64,000 nucleotides of DNA from Takakia lepidozioides (GCA_030704615.1 CM060731.1:1550001-1614000); one strand, 5' to 3'. Positions 45,501 to 56,624 are shown, counted from the stretch's first letter. Notes: generated by a model from the sequence alone, not told the origin. Made by a program: numbers and translations.

Positions 45501-46750
45501 TACTGCCCTCTCCCTGGCTTCACCTCGAACTTGCACAATCGGTGCTCTTTCAGGTGTTCTTTCCTCTCCTCCACTCTCCACCGTATGGGTAATTGCGGGG
45601 GCTGCACTTGCCCGCGATGGTCTAACCGGTGTGCTACTGCCTCTCTGTGGTGTCTTGTAGGGATCCACCGTCTCTGTGTGTCCCTCGCTTACATTGGCAT
45701 CTGTCATTTGGGCACCCCTGGCCTCTTCAGCTGCCTTTTGTCTTTCCTCCTTGCTAGCATTCTGTCTCGTCTGTTCTTTTGCCCTCTCTTTTGCCCTCTC
45801 ACGGGCTTTCTGTTTCTTACTAGGGCTAGCAACAGGGGAGCCCTCCAGGACGACCACCTTTGATTGAGGCGAACTGACACCCTCGCGCGCACTGCTCACT
45901 CCCCCCTCCGCAGCCCGTGACTGCTCTCTCGCCGGGGATTGCATGTGCTTAGCTTTCTTCTTTTTCTTTGCGTGGGCGGGCCCTACTGCATGTGCATGAA
46001 CAACCTCCATTGCCGGATCTGCTGTCCTCATGTCCTCACGCCCTTCACCTGCCATGCCGCCTGCACCAACCTCCCCAATGCCTACTCTATCGTAATCTCG
46101 TTGCAAGTCCTCCCGTCCACCAACAAAAGATTTAAGTTTGCCCTCTCGCCCCAAGTTGGGCGATTCAAACATGCGATGAGTTGGAGCTGTCGATGATACC
46201 ACCAGCGTGCCGGGCTCGTCGTCACTCTGTGATTGACAAAAATCGTGAACACCAACAGCGGTGCAAAAAGCAGCAGCGCAACCACCATAGCAGCAATCAT
46301 GTAGCAAAAATGAAAACATAACAAGTTTAGGAAGTATGGAGAGCCATGCAACAACAATGAAAACAAATGCAACCATTGCCTAAGAATGACATGCACAAGC
46401 AGCCTTCTCCAGAGCTGCCGGATTTGCACACGCATTGCAAACAATCTAAGGTTCAGTCAACTATCTAAAGTTCACTCATACAGCAAAGCCAGGATGAAGA
46501 TGCAGAAACAAAGCGAGGTAACGAAGCGAAAGCAAAAAAGAAATCGAACAAACCGAAAGCAGAAGTGGCTTGCCTGAGAGTACTCGGCTTCAGTTGGCGC
46601 ACGTTGTGAGCAAGACACTGGAATCTCCTGCTGGAGCTTCAGTTTGGCCATGCGAGAGATTGGCCGTCGTCCGTAGTACAGAGCTTTCAACTTCCGCCGC
46701 GGTCTGGATCTGAGGTCTCTCTCAGGAGAGCCACGCCCTTCAGGCGGCAT
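42562..46750 (-). pseudogene. Gene A, inner copy, 5' part (exons 1 to start of 7)
   Basis: Minus-strand exons matching the outer copy: exon 1 (46750-~46576, RRKLKALYYGRRP), exon 2 (46226-44786), exon 3 (44666-44477; 190 bp as in the outer copy), exon 4 (44374-44090), exon 5 (~44017-43880, TRWLQIWNG, MNRMTWWFQ), exon 6 (~43783-43565) and the start of exon 7 (42674-42562). Exon 2 starts with a long Lys/Ala/Ser/Glu-rich, disordered part and ends with the ParB-like domain: RIPLCRLVSLQVV and FYVWDGNHRLLAWMEH. Exon borders and phases agree between copies, which supports a genuine multi-exon gene spread by the element. Exons 2-6 are fully open, so this half is better preserved than the 3' half. The gypsy at 35582-42556 interrupts exon 7. 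Confidence 0.78.
42701..43500. repeat. 190-bp tandem array in intron 6 of inner gene A, with palindromes
   Basis: Three-plus copies of a 190-bp unit, itself made of two related halves of about 95 bp. Each half contains aaaatggctaagtccctgg, ggcaatagggcctggaactg and a core cggcgccgaatttcc. The word ctagggacttagc pairs inverted with ggctaagtccc, so each half can fold. The outer copy has a single palindrome in the same intron, here expanded into an array. Confidence 0.9.
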
Positions 46751-46959
46751 AAGTCCCAGCCAAAAAGATCTCATTTTTTGGGGTACATGCCTGGAATACC
46801 ATGTTAAGCCAAGTATAGCATGAGATTTAGGGTACGTGTCCAGGAAGCCATGCGTCGCCAGCCCGAATAATAACCGACGGCCGTCGACATTTATTGCCCA
46901 ACTGCGCAATTAAATGTCGGATGAAGCCCTCCATGTCAGAAGAAAATCGACGAAAACAG

Positions 46960-48700
46960 TCCCGGAATTTCCTTCCAGCAGGTAAATCGGAAGCGCGCGG
47001 ATGGAAATCCGGCGCCGAATTTCCATCCGCGCAGGTAGGGCGGTGCGCCAAATTTCCTTCAAGCAGGTAATTCGGAGGCGCGCGGATGGAAATCCGGCGC
47101 CGAATTTCCATCCGCGCAAGTAGCGCGGTGCGCCAAATTTCCTTCAAGCAGGTAATTCGGATGCGCGCGGATGAAAATCCGGCGCCGAATTTCCATCCGC
47201 GCAGGTAGCGCGGTGCGCCAAATTTCCTTCAAGCAGGTAATTCGGATGCGCGCGGATGGAAATCCGGCGCCGAATTTCCATCCGCGCAGGTAGGGCGGTG
47301 CGCCAAATTTCCTTCGAGCAGGTAATTCGGAAGCGCGCGGATGGAAATCCGGCGCCGAATTTCCATCCGCGCAGGTAGGGCGGTGCGCCAAATTTCCTTC
47401 AAGCAGGTAATTCGGAGGCGCGCGGATGGAAATCCGGCGCCGAATTTCCATCCGCGCAGGTAGGGCGGTGCGCCAAATTTCCTTCAAGCAGGTAATTCGG
47501 AGGCGCGCGGATGGAAATCCGGCGCCGAATTTCCATCCGCGCAGTAGGGCGGTGCGCCAAATTTCCTTCAAGCAGGTAATTCGGAGGCGCGCGGATGGAA
47601 ATCCGGCGCCGAATTTCCATCCGCGCAGGTAGGGCGGTGCGCCAAATTTCCTTCAAGCAGGTAATTCGGAGGCGCGCGGATGGAAATCCGGCGCCGAATT
47701 TCCATCCGCGCAGGTAGGCGCGGTGCGCCAAATTTCCTTCGAGCAGGTAATTCGGAAGCGCGCGGATGGAAATCCGGCGCCGAATTTCCATCCGCGCAGG
47801 TAGCGCGGTGCGCCAAATTTCCTTCGAGCAGGTAATTCGGAAGCGCGCGGATGGAAATCCGGCGCCGAATTTCCATCCGCGCAGGTAGGGCGGTGCGCCA
47901 AATTTCCTTCGAGCAGGTAATTCGGAAGCGCGCGGATGGAATCCGGCGCCGAATTTCCATCCGCGCAGGTAGGGCGGTGCGCCAAATTTCCTTCGAGCAG
48001 GTAATTCGGAGGCGCGCGGATGGAAATCCGGCGCCGAATTTCCATCCGCGCAGGTAGGGCGGTGCGCCAAATTTCCTTCAAGCAGGTAATTCGGATGCGC
48101 GCGGATGGAAATCCGGCGCCGAATTTCCATCCGCGCAGGTAGCGCGGTGCGCCAAATTTCCTTCAAGCAGGTAATTCGGATGCGCGCGGATGGAAATCCG
48201 GCGCCGATTTCCATCCGCGCAGGTAGCGCGGTGCGCCAAATTTCCTTCCAGCAGGTAATTCGGATGCGCGCGGATGGAAATCCGGCGCCGAATTTCCATC
48301 CGCGCAGGAGGGGGTGCGCCAAATTTCCTTCGAGCAGGTAATTCGGAAGCGCGCGGATGGAATCCGGCGCCGAATTTCCATCCGCGCAGGTAGGTCTGTG
48401 CGCCAAATTTCCTTCCAGCAGGTAATTCGGCGCGCGGATGGAAATCCGGCGCCGAATTTCCATCCGCGCAGGAGGTCGGTGCGCCAAATTTCCTTCAAGC
48501 AGGTAATTCGGATGCGCGCGGATGGAAATCCGGCGCCGAATTTCCATCCGCGCAGGTAGGTCTGTGCGCCAAATTTCCTTCCAGCAGGTAATTCGGAAGC
48601 GCGCGGATGGAAATCCGGCGCCGAATTTCCATCCGCGCAGGAGGTCGGTGCGCCAAATTTCCCTGAAGCAGGTAATTCGGCGCCGAATTTCCATCCTGCA
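46960..48700. repeat. Inner-element central array, left arm (82-bp unit, about 21 copies)
   Basis: Each unit holds the near-perfect palindrome gcggatggaaatccggcg / ccgaatttccatccgc and a spacer with gtgcgccaaatttccttc and gcaggtaattcgg. Copies are very alike (occasional 1-3 nt indels), implying recent expansion or homogenisation. The array separates divergent genes A and B. Open frames of several hundred codons on both strands are artefacts. Confidence 0.92.
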
Positions 48701-48744
48701 GGTAATTCGAATCGTGGATGAATGGAAATTCGGCGCCGAATTTC

Positions 48745-49060
48745 CATTCGCCATTTATTTCTGAGCGAGGATTACCTTCGTGCAGGTAATTCCCATATAA
48801 GAATTACCTTCGTGCAGGTAATTCGCATATAAGAATTATCTTCATGCAGGTAATTTCCAGATGAGAATTACCTTTGTGCAGGTAATTCTGGACGAGGAAT
48901 AAACATCGATTGGAATTACCTGCAGGAAGGTTATTGTCATCTGCAAATTACCTGTACGAAGGTAATTCTTATATGCGAATTACCTGCCCGAAGGTAATTC
49001 TTATATGGGAATTACCTGCACGAAGGTAATTCCTCGCTCAGAAATAAATGGCGAGTGGAA
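48745..49060. repeat. Large dyad at the centre of the inner element
   Basis: The word tcgccatttatttctgagcg at about 48749 returns inverted (cgctcagaaataaatggcga) at about 49035. Between them are repeated gaattacc and ggtaattc words (attaccttcgtgcaggtaat and its inverse), symmetrical about roughly position 48,900. The dyad spans about 310 bp and could form a large cruciform. It lies at the junction between left and right arms of the array, where orientation of the repeats flips. Confidence 0.85.
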
Positions 49061-50160
49061 ATCCGGCGCCGAATATCCATACGGCACTGATCCGACTTAC
49101 CTGCTGGATGGAAATTCGGCGCCGAATTTCCATTCATCCGTGATTCGAATTACCTGCATGATGGAAATCCGGCGCCGAATCTGCATCCCCAGGGATTCGA
49201 ATTACCTGCAGGATGGAAATTCGGCGCCGAATCTCCATCCATCCGAGGTTCCACTTACCTGCTGGATGGAAATTCGGCGCCGAATTTCCATTCGTCCGGG
49301 ATTCGAATTACCTGCAGGATGGAAATTCGGCGCCGAATCTCCATCCATCCGAGATTCCACTTACCTGCTGGATGGAAATTCGGCGCCGAATCTCCATTCG
49401 TCTGGGATTCGAATTACCTGCAGGATGGAAATTCGGCGCCGAATCTCCATCCATCCGAGATTCCACTTACCTGCTGGATGGAAATTCGGCGCCGAATCTC
49501 CATCCGGGGGATGGTCTCTGTCGGAGAGGTGCCGCCTCTCCGCCGCTCTGTTGGATATTCGGTGCCGAATTTCCGTCCCGGGGGTTGAAATATGACTGCC
49601 AGGTTCCGACCTCTCCCCCCCCCGACTGCATTGGAACGGCCCCGAATTGAAATTCGGCGCCGTTTTCCCATCTGTGGAGGTTTTTATGTCGGCCAGTTTT
49701 CGCTCTGACCCCCCGACAACACTTCCTTTGGGGGGGCCGGATGGAAATTCGGCGCCGAATGTCCGTCCAGGGGATGTTCTCTGTCGCACACTGGCCGGCC
49801 TCTGTGCCCCAGGCGACTTCATCCGGGCGTCCCCTGTTCGATATTCGTTGCCGAATTTCCGTCCGGGGTTGAAATGTGACAGCCAACTGCAGGCCACTCC
49901 CCCCTCCCCGACTGCATCCGAATCGCCCCGGATGGAAATTCGGCGCCGTTTTTCCATCTGGGGATGTTTTTATGCCGTCCAGTTTTCGGCCTGACCCCCC
50001 GACACGACTCCCTTGGGGGGACCGGATGGAAATTCGGCGCCGAATCTCCATCCAGGGGATGTTCTCTGTCGCACACACTCCGGCCTCTGCGCCCGAGGCG
50101 ACTTCATCCGGGCTTCCTCTGTTGGATGTTGGGTGCCGAATTTCCATTCGGGGGTAGTAA
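49060..50160. repeat. Inner-element central array, right arm (palindromes in about 58-bp units, then diverged)
   Basis: From 49100 to 49510 the units read ctggatggaaattcggcgcc, gaatctccatcc and ccgagattccacttacctg. From 49510 to 50160 the palindromes persist (aattcggcgccgaat, with variants lacking one half) in longer Pro/Arg-GC-rich repeats of about 300 bp (ggggatgttctctgtcgcac occurs near 49770 and 50055). The array stops about 0.3 kb before the gene B start. Confidence 0.85.
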
Positions 50161-50451
50161 TGTGACGGCACGGTGCCGGCTTATCCCCTTCAGCCGTCAT
50201 CATCCGGACGGCCCCCCACTTTCTGACTGCATACCGTTGGCAGTTATTGCGCAAAGACGAGGGGCCGCATTCCGGAGACAAGGTTCATTAACACTCTGAC
50301 TGTGGATTTTTGAGATAGTTGGCTCCCTGGATTTGGATCAGGCTTCGTCGCTCGGACAAATCGGCATCGCATTCATTCCCATCGCTGCACCCCCTTCTAC
50401 CAGGGAGCTTCCCCGCACGCCATCCTGGCAGTCTTGTGTGCACATCTCCCA

Positions 50452-53400
50452 TGGCGGAAAACCCGAGCGCTACAGTGTACTGCCCTCCTCACGAGCATAG
50501 AGCTTCATTTCCGTGCAGAGGGGACACCTGCCGGGTGATGGAGAAATATCTGTGCGTTCGATACCACCTGAAACCGGGGTCGGTTTTTTTGGAGGAGGAA
50601 AGGAAGGACTCAAACGGCCTTGTTGTCGAGAGTATTGTTGTGCTCCACGATGATTTCGGCGATGGCAGGGAATGGCGAGTTCCACCATCGGACAGCGTCA
50701 TATACAGGGCTGTTGGGGACTTCATTTGCCCGCCAAATGCACCGTCTATCCTGGCGCTTCCACGAAACAATCCGCGAATCAGAGAGTGGGTACCTCAAAG
50801 AGAGAAGTCCGCAACGAAGTAAATCCAGAGCCGAACCCATCCATGAAGACGACCGAGAACCGGGTTGTTCACAACCTGTCCGACTCAGACGAGGTCATGG
50901 AAGTTCCGAGGTCGTCCTGGAGATCAGGCAAGTCCTCAATGGACGTCAGTGGAGGAGGGAGTCATATTCCCAGCACGAGCACCGCAGTTCGATCTATTCT
51001 AGAAATTCTGCGAGGGCTTCACCTGGAGGGACACCGGTCGGAGCTGGCCGGGCTGGACTACAGCAAGTTCGCAATTAAATCGGTTACATGCCTTCCCGCC
51101 GACGTCGACGGTAATATCTTCTTTGAGTTCCCTCCTCGGGCGGACTACTCGAGGGCGTCCGGAATGTTGACAGATATGGATAGAAAACATGACGGTCATC
51201 CTTGGTGCGTTACCAAAACCACCAGCATGAAGATGCTTGATGGTGTGCGGGTGCGCTACGTTGTTTGTGCGGGCGCGTTGCGGTGTTTCTCCCCAACTTG
51301 CTTCCACTTTAAATCCAGAGGTCACAGGAACGAGACCGATTGGACAGGCACAGCTCACCAACCATTTCGAGCTCAGGAGAAGGTTCCGAACTCCACATTT
51401 AAGTGTGCGCATTGCAAAGAACCACCACACTGCATGTCTGTTTGTAATGCCAAGCAGTTCTATGTGTTGCACCGTTTCCCTGACCTCACCCGAGCTTGCA
51501 TACACGTTGGTTCCCATTGTCACAAATTGGCGAGGGGGAACTCGCGGGAGGCTGCCCACGAAGCAGAGCAGCTCGTTCAGGAGGAGGTTAAGTTGAGACC
51601 GGGTGCCAAACCCAAACAGATACAGCTCCAAGCCGCCCATAAGATGGCATTGGCCAGAATTATGTCGGAAGACGGCTCGGATAGAGTTCCTCTCGATGAG
51701 AAGGAAATGGAGGCATTGCTAGAGTCGGTGTCCCACGTATGTTCACCGAATGTCCGAAACCACATTGTCTCATGCAAACAGAAAATTGGGCGTGGCTCGG
51801 ATATGCACTCCATTCTGGAGGTGAAGCGACGATGTGGATATGACTACATTCATGGAAGTAGGTTTCCAGGACAAGGGACTGAGGCAGATCGTTGTTTCGT
51901 ATTCAAAATGTCCACGTGTGGACCTGGCAGTGGCGTCGAACTGGTCGACAGGATGACGAGTGGGAACTTGTCAAACAGTTGGGTCATGTTCGACCATATC
52001 AAGCGAATTACAAATCACCAGTGGGTGACAATGGGTGCACATGTCTACGACACCCACTGCAGGATGCTAATGACAATTGCTATTTGTGAGATGAAAGGAG
52101 AGGACACACAATCGGAGATGCTTCTTTGGCAGGGAATAAACGAACAGATGGCCAAGGCGGGATTGCCCCCTCCCAATTTCCGTGGTTTCATGGCGGACAA
52201 CGCACAAGCAAATTGGGCTGCCATCCGAAGGGTGTACGGGCAAGACCCCAATGTTCCCATGGAAGGCAAGGAGAGATCTTGTGGGTTCCACTTTCTGCAG
52301 AGCCTTTCGCAGTACACAACCAGGCTCGTGGCGCCAGATTTCAGAGAGGAGCACCGTTCCATGTGCCTTGCGTGGAAGCGCGCTCCCACCTTGGATGATG
52401 CAGAGACACAGTTTGCATGCATACGGGCTTGGTGGACATCGTCAGGTGCTGTAAGGAAATCAGACGAAGGAGCAATGGTCAGTTGGCTAGCATGGTGGCA
52501 TTATCGTTTCCTCCAGTTCGGCGACTATATGCGGGAGGTGAGTTGCACGAATTCGCGTCCCGTTGGATATTATTCTTGGCCATATTTGTAACTTGCTTGT
52601 AACCTCAACATGTGCTTGTGCAGGAAATGTGTCTCGACTCCGACACCGACATGCCCACGACAAACATGGCCGAATCAGTGCACTCTTCCTGGCGTGCCTC
52701 CTCTGCGGCGCATCTGGTGGACATCCTCACTGCCACAACGGAGGACATTGTGAGGTCAATTATGCAGCAATGCAGGTACAACGAGTTCTTGAAAGGGAAA
52801 CAGTGGGCTTGGGGCCGGACAGGCAGGAAATGCTGATGCGGACTGCCTCCAGATCGAAGAATCCTCGGAAGTGGGCGGCGGCCTTGCGAGAGGGCCTTCG
52901 GGACACGCCATTGCTGCGAAGAGGCCAACATTTGGAAGGAGATGTTCATACCCGTCCAGTGAGACGAAGACTTGACGAGGCACCTGGCGGAGAAGAGGAT
53001 TCATGGCGAGCTGACAAGAATATTCGCACGCTCCCTCGTGGTCCGGTGATGTTGTCCGAGGAGGTCTCGTCGAGCACCGGAAGTCCTGCACGTTCAAGAT
53101 CGCCATCTCCTTTGAGCACAGGGCGCGTGCCCCGGCAACATAACGAGCCATCTGTAGTAAAGCAATACAACATTCCCATTGTGGAGACAAGAGTGTCGGA
53201 GTCACAGTGGAGAATTGCGAGGACATTGCCGGCATTTCGAGGGAAGTGTTGCGCCATCCGGGTGGATACGAGAGCACGCTGTGGTGAGATGATTCGGAGG
53301 AACCCACACGGTGCTGTACCTGCACCTTGTTTCAGCGGCAGATTTTTGACTCCCACATTTGCTCACGCCACAACGCAGACATTTTGGTTCTGTAGGCACG

Positions 53401-54041
53401 ACATAATGACCTGTGTATTTGGCAAGCCCAAGTACGGGATTCAGGGAATGCCGGAGCCTCCGGGCGTCTGGCCTGTTGCACCGGGTTGCAGCCTCTCTCA
53501 GAATGAGGCGGATGCTCTATCTGCAGCAGGATTTTGAATGGTGCAACGCACAGACATCCCGGCCCACGCATTTCCGGTTCCTCAGACCCAGCCATTGCAT
53601 ACTGCTCGGTCCAGTAGAGACGGATTGGACAATTTTGCACATCCCACAATGCGATTCGGAAGAGTGAAGAGACGACACCCTCCCAACAAGTTGAATGAGA
53701 CTCGGATTGCCAATGCTCTTGGGATGGCTTGCACTATTCAGAGCTCCGTGGACGTACCCCCACCCGGCCTTGGGCGTGTGTATCGGATGGCAACGGCCGG
53801 CTCGGCTGTACGCGACGATGTATACACAATTACGATTGGAGTGGAGCCGACTTGCAACTGTACGGACTTCTCGTTGATGGAAGCAAAGAAGGGTTCGAAG
53901 TATTATCCGTGCAAGCATCTGTATTACATTTACCTGAAGAGGTTGAGGATGAACGTGACTATTGATGACTTTATTCATGCACCGGCGTTGAGCGTGAACG
54001 AGCTGCACAAACTCCTCCTTAGGGATTCCAGAAATCATTGA
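50452..54041 (+). pseudogene. Gene B, inner copy: MULE-like DDE transposase with GCM/FLYWCH-like and SWIM zinc fingers
   Basis: The likely start is 50452 (MAENPSATVYCPP). A frame change near 50.8 kb leads into the main frame. It has a zinc-binding region of the GCM/FLYWCH kind (CFSPTCFHFKS, FKCAHC, then ACIHVGSHCH). The DDE core follows: HVYDTHCRMLMTI (first Asp), FRGFMADNAQANW (second Asp), CGFHFLQSLSQY (C/H motif). After an intron (donor 52538, acceptor 52621-52623) comes TNMAESVHSSWR with the candidate Glu. A frame change near 52.82 kb leads to a Ser/Arg-rich linker and FWFCRHDIMTCVFGKP. An in-frame TGA is at 53535. The SWIM finger CNC...CKHLYY follows, and the frame ends at 54041. Such zinc fingers are typical of some Mutator-like transposases. 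It would cut and join the TIR ends. Two frame changes and a stop make this copy inactive. Confidence 0.82.
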
Positions 54042-54189
54042 TGGGGCAAACGGAATCCTCCATATGGATATTTTCAAATGCATTTTGCTGTATCAGACTT
54101 TTTTTTTGCAGTGTAATGAAATGCACCCCAAAACTCCTGGAATGAGGCAATATTCCATTCAAACTGAGATCCAACAGAAGCAGTTCTGG

Positions 54190-54640
54190 GGCCATTTCTG
54201 GAAAAATGGCGCCGAATTCTCTTTTTGGGGCCGAAAACTCGCTAAGTCCCAACATGCACTGGTACCTGTGTTTGGGAAATGGCGCCGAATTTCTCTTTTT
54301 GGGGCCGAAAACTGGCTAAGTCCCAACATGCACTGGTACCGTGTCTGGAAAAATGGCGCCGAATTTCTCTTTTTGGGCCGAAAACTGGCTAAGTCCCAAC
54401 ATGCACTGGTACAGTGTCTGGAAAAATGGCGCCGAATTTCCCTATTTTGCGCCGAAAACTGGCTAAGTCCGAACATGCACTGGAAAATGGCGCCGAATTA
54501 CCTGTCATGAGGGGACCTATAGCCGCGGAATTCGGCACCATTTTTCGCCAGACAGACCTATTGCCGCGAAATACGCCGCCGTTTTTTCAGGTTACGGACC
54601 CTATTACCGCGAAATTCGGCGCCATATTTGCACATGTCGC
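54190..54640. repeat. Terminal repeat array of the inner element (about 65-bp units)
   Basis: Four units of the type aaaatggcgccgaatttctc, tttttggggccgaaaactgg, ctaagtcccaacatgcactg lie 3' of gene B. The word ggctaagtccc is shared with the intron-6 array at 42.7-43.5 kb. Three more sparse half-palindromes (gcggaattcggcaccat, gcgaaattcggcgccat) follow to 54635. Confidence 0.85.
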
Positions 54641-54796
54641 TGGGAATTGGCATGAGCGGAAGACGAAATTTCATGAGCACAACTGTCAAAAGTGCAATTT
54701 TCCCTTCAAGGGGCCGAATAATATATTTGTTTTTCCTGACACATTGCATTAAATTATTGTTTTTTATTGTTTTTTTATTTCGAAATTTGTACTTCT

Positions 54797-54868
54797 GCTC
54801 ATGAAAACCGATTGTGTTACTACTCTGCTCATGCCGCTCATGCCGCTCATGCTCATGAAATAGCAAAC
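54797..54868 (-). repeat. Inner element TIR, GTTT-type end (gene B side)
   Basis: Reading inward on the minus strand: gtttgctatttcatgagc, then atgagcggcatgagcggc and catgagcagag words, as in the other three ends. The last base before the 12-bp target duplication is 54868. Confidence 0.85.
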
Positions 54869-55530
54869 CTCCCAACCTGGCCGCCCGGGCCAACTTGGAG
54901 CTTCAGCTGCTCACCGGGACATAACGGTCCCCCTTCGCTCTCCCACTAAACCCTCCACCTATTTGGGCCTAGTGGAATTCCCTTTTGGTAGATGGCAGTC
55001 CGGAACAGCTCCCCACTCTTTGGTCGCTTTCCAGCTCGCTCGCTTACTCACTAGTTTTTGGTCACCAACGGGCTTGCACCGTTCTCGGGGTCACTACTCC
55101 CCTTATATATACTTCTGTAGCTGTCCGCGGGGGTTTCACAACCCGCCATGCCATTTTATGGCGAACCACCACGAAAACCCTCGACTCCCGGTGATGAGTC
55201 GCGGTGAGTCTTGGCCCACTCACCACGGCCCCTATGGACCGTGATGAGTCCCAAGACTCCCCACGACTCCCACCACGAGGTCTCCGCCCCCATGGTGAGT
55301 CCTATGCCACCCCCACTAAGTCCCGCTAAGCTACCACCACCCCTTGTGGAGCCACCCCCACCGCAACCCGGTGTGCGGGGCTCCACCTAGTGAGCGCCTC
55401 CGCCTCCTTGAGTGCCTCGGGCACTCAAGGGTGCTTCAGCCCCCCCATACCTATTGCTGCCGCTGCCCCCACCACAGGGGCAGCCCCTCATGTGTCCCGA
55501 CCCCCTGCCCTCAAGGCAAAGGCCGCGACA
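54869..55530 (-). repeat. Solo LTR, right fragment (5' part of the LTR, reversed)
   Basis: This is the inverted body of the same LTR family as 35582-36307, ending at ggccgcgaca, which is the inverted tgtcgcggcc start. Target duplication ctcgg follows at 55531-55535. Together with 33031-33110 it makes one LTR with no internal region, i.e. a solo LTR formed by LTR-LTR recombination before the inner element arrived. Confidence 0.9.
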
Positions 55531-56488
55531 CTCGGAGCCCTGCCTTCATTCAGACAATTATGGAGACATGCACTGACGTGGAGGGCACAGTGCTCGACCT
55601 CATCTGTGGGACAGGTATGCATAATCTTGTTGTATGTTTTTTCTGCAAACTCTCGTTATGCTTTCATTCGCAACATCTGAAGGGCCATGTCATAATGTGT
55701 GGATGGCATTGTAACAGGTGCCTCAATGTGGGCTGGGCGGTTTTCCGACCGGCACCTCTTTGCCTACGAGGAGGACACAGGCATCTGGGGATCCCATCTG
55801 GAAGGGCTGCAACAGAATGTGAAGGCTCCCATCGAAGTCAAAGACTCCTCGGATTCGTCGGAGTCGGAGGAAGAGACAGTGGACATTGATGCCGAGGAGA
55901 ACCCGGAATACGAGTGAGTGCAAACATTGTAAGTTTGCAAAGCCTTCTGGGTGATTTTTTGTCAAACGCATTTCCGGACTGTGGTTCTCATTGGTCTCTA
56001 TGGTGATTGTTATATGCAGGATTGGAGGATCCGGGTCGAAACATGTAAAGCCTACACTTCCTGCCAGGAAGATTGTCCCGTTCTTTGCGAGGGCCGACTT
56101 CATGACGAGCCCGGTGAAGGACTACTCCCTTTCTAGTTATGCAGCTAAACTCGCAAATACAGCGATTAGACGATGTGAGAATCCCAGTAAAGTAGAGCAG
56201 ATTTTGGAGAGGGCTAGGGAGGACAAAAGGATAAGGAAAGAGTTAGCAACAGCTGAGGCAGGTAGACGGGTGCGAAAGTTCATATGTGATTCAGCGGATG
56301 AGAGCGATGCAGACAGGGAGGACGACGAGCCAACGGAGGTCAGATGGTCGGTTCCGCAAAGTGAAGATGGGATTTTCGAAAGCCTGGCCAACGACCAGTC
56401 CGCTGGAGATGAGAAAGGCAATGACGGGGTGGAGGCGGAGCAGGACAGTCAAGAACAGGCCGACAGTAGTGATGATTTTCAAGATTAA
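55531..56488 (+). pseudogene. Gene A, outer copy, 3' part (end of exon 8 to exon 10)
   Basis: The frame resumes right after the solo LTR: SPAFIQTIMETCTD then VLDLICGTG, split by the exon 8/9 junction (donor 55615, acceptor 55715-55717) into ASMWAGRFSDRHLFAYEED. This is motif X, motif I and the motif II acidic region of a beta-class amino-methyltransferase. Exon 9 (55718-55913) ends in an acidic Ser/Glu/Asp tail. Exon 10 (56020-56488) gives IVPFFARADFMTSPV, a helical Arg/Glu region, then VRWSVPQSEDGIFE and a stop TAA. It matches the inner copy throughout without stops or frame changes. The coding sequence would be intact at this end if it were not separated by 22.5 kb of inserted DNA. Confidence 0.78.
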
Positions 56489-56624
56489 TACAATTTTAAT
56501 GAACTCTCTGTACATTTAAATTCAATTCCAGAGTATATAAAATGGAATTCTCCCCGTCCTTCATGTCCCCTCTCCCATGTGCTTCTAAACGACAACATCG
56601 TCCAAACCTGGTCCCTCCCAAAAT

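Larger units (their letters stand above)
33111..54868 (-). mobile_element. Inner giant TIR element (about 14.8 kb net) inserted in the solo LTR
   Basis: The ends are ggggctgctatttcatgagc (33111) and, inverted, gtttgctatttcatgagc (54868). A 12-bp direct repeat, ctcccaacctgg, flanks it at 33099-33110 and 54869-54880; the uninterrupted LTR copies elsewhere have this word once. Net of the gypsy insertion the length is about 14.8 kb. Order left to right: gene A (minus), central palindromes with a large dyad, gene B (plus), terminal repeats. The duplication length is compatible with the 8-12 bp range of Mutator-like elements, which agrees with the gene B transposase. Confidence 0.88.

Noticed and set aside
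47399-48754. 451-codon open frame on the minus strand and similar long frames on both strands (46.8-50.2 kb)
   Set aside because: It is a translation of the 82-bp palindrome array, with periodic RRKFGA and GWKFGAG words in all frames. There is no domain and no splice context.
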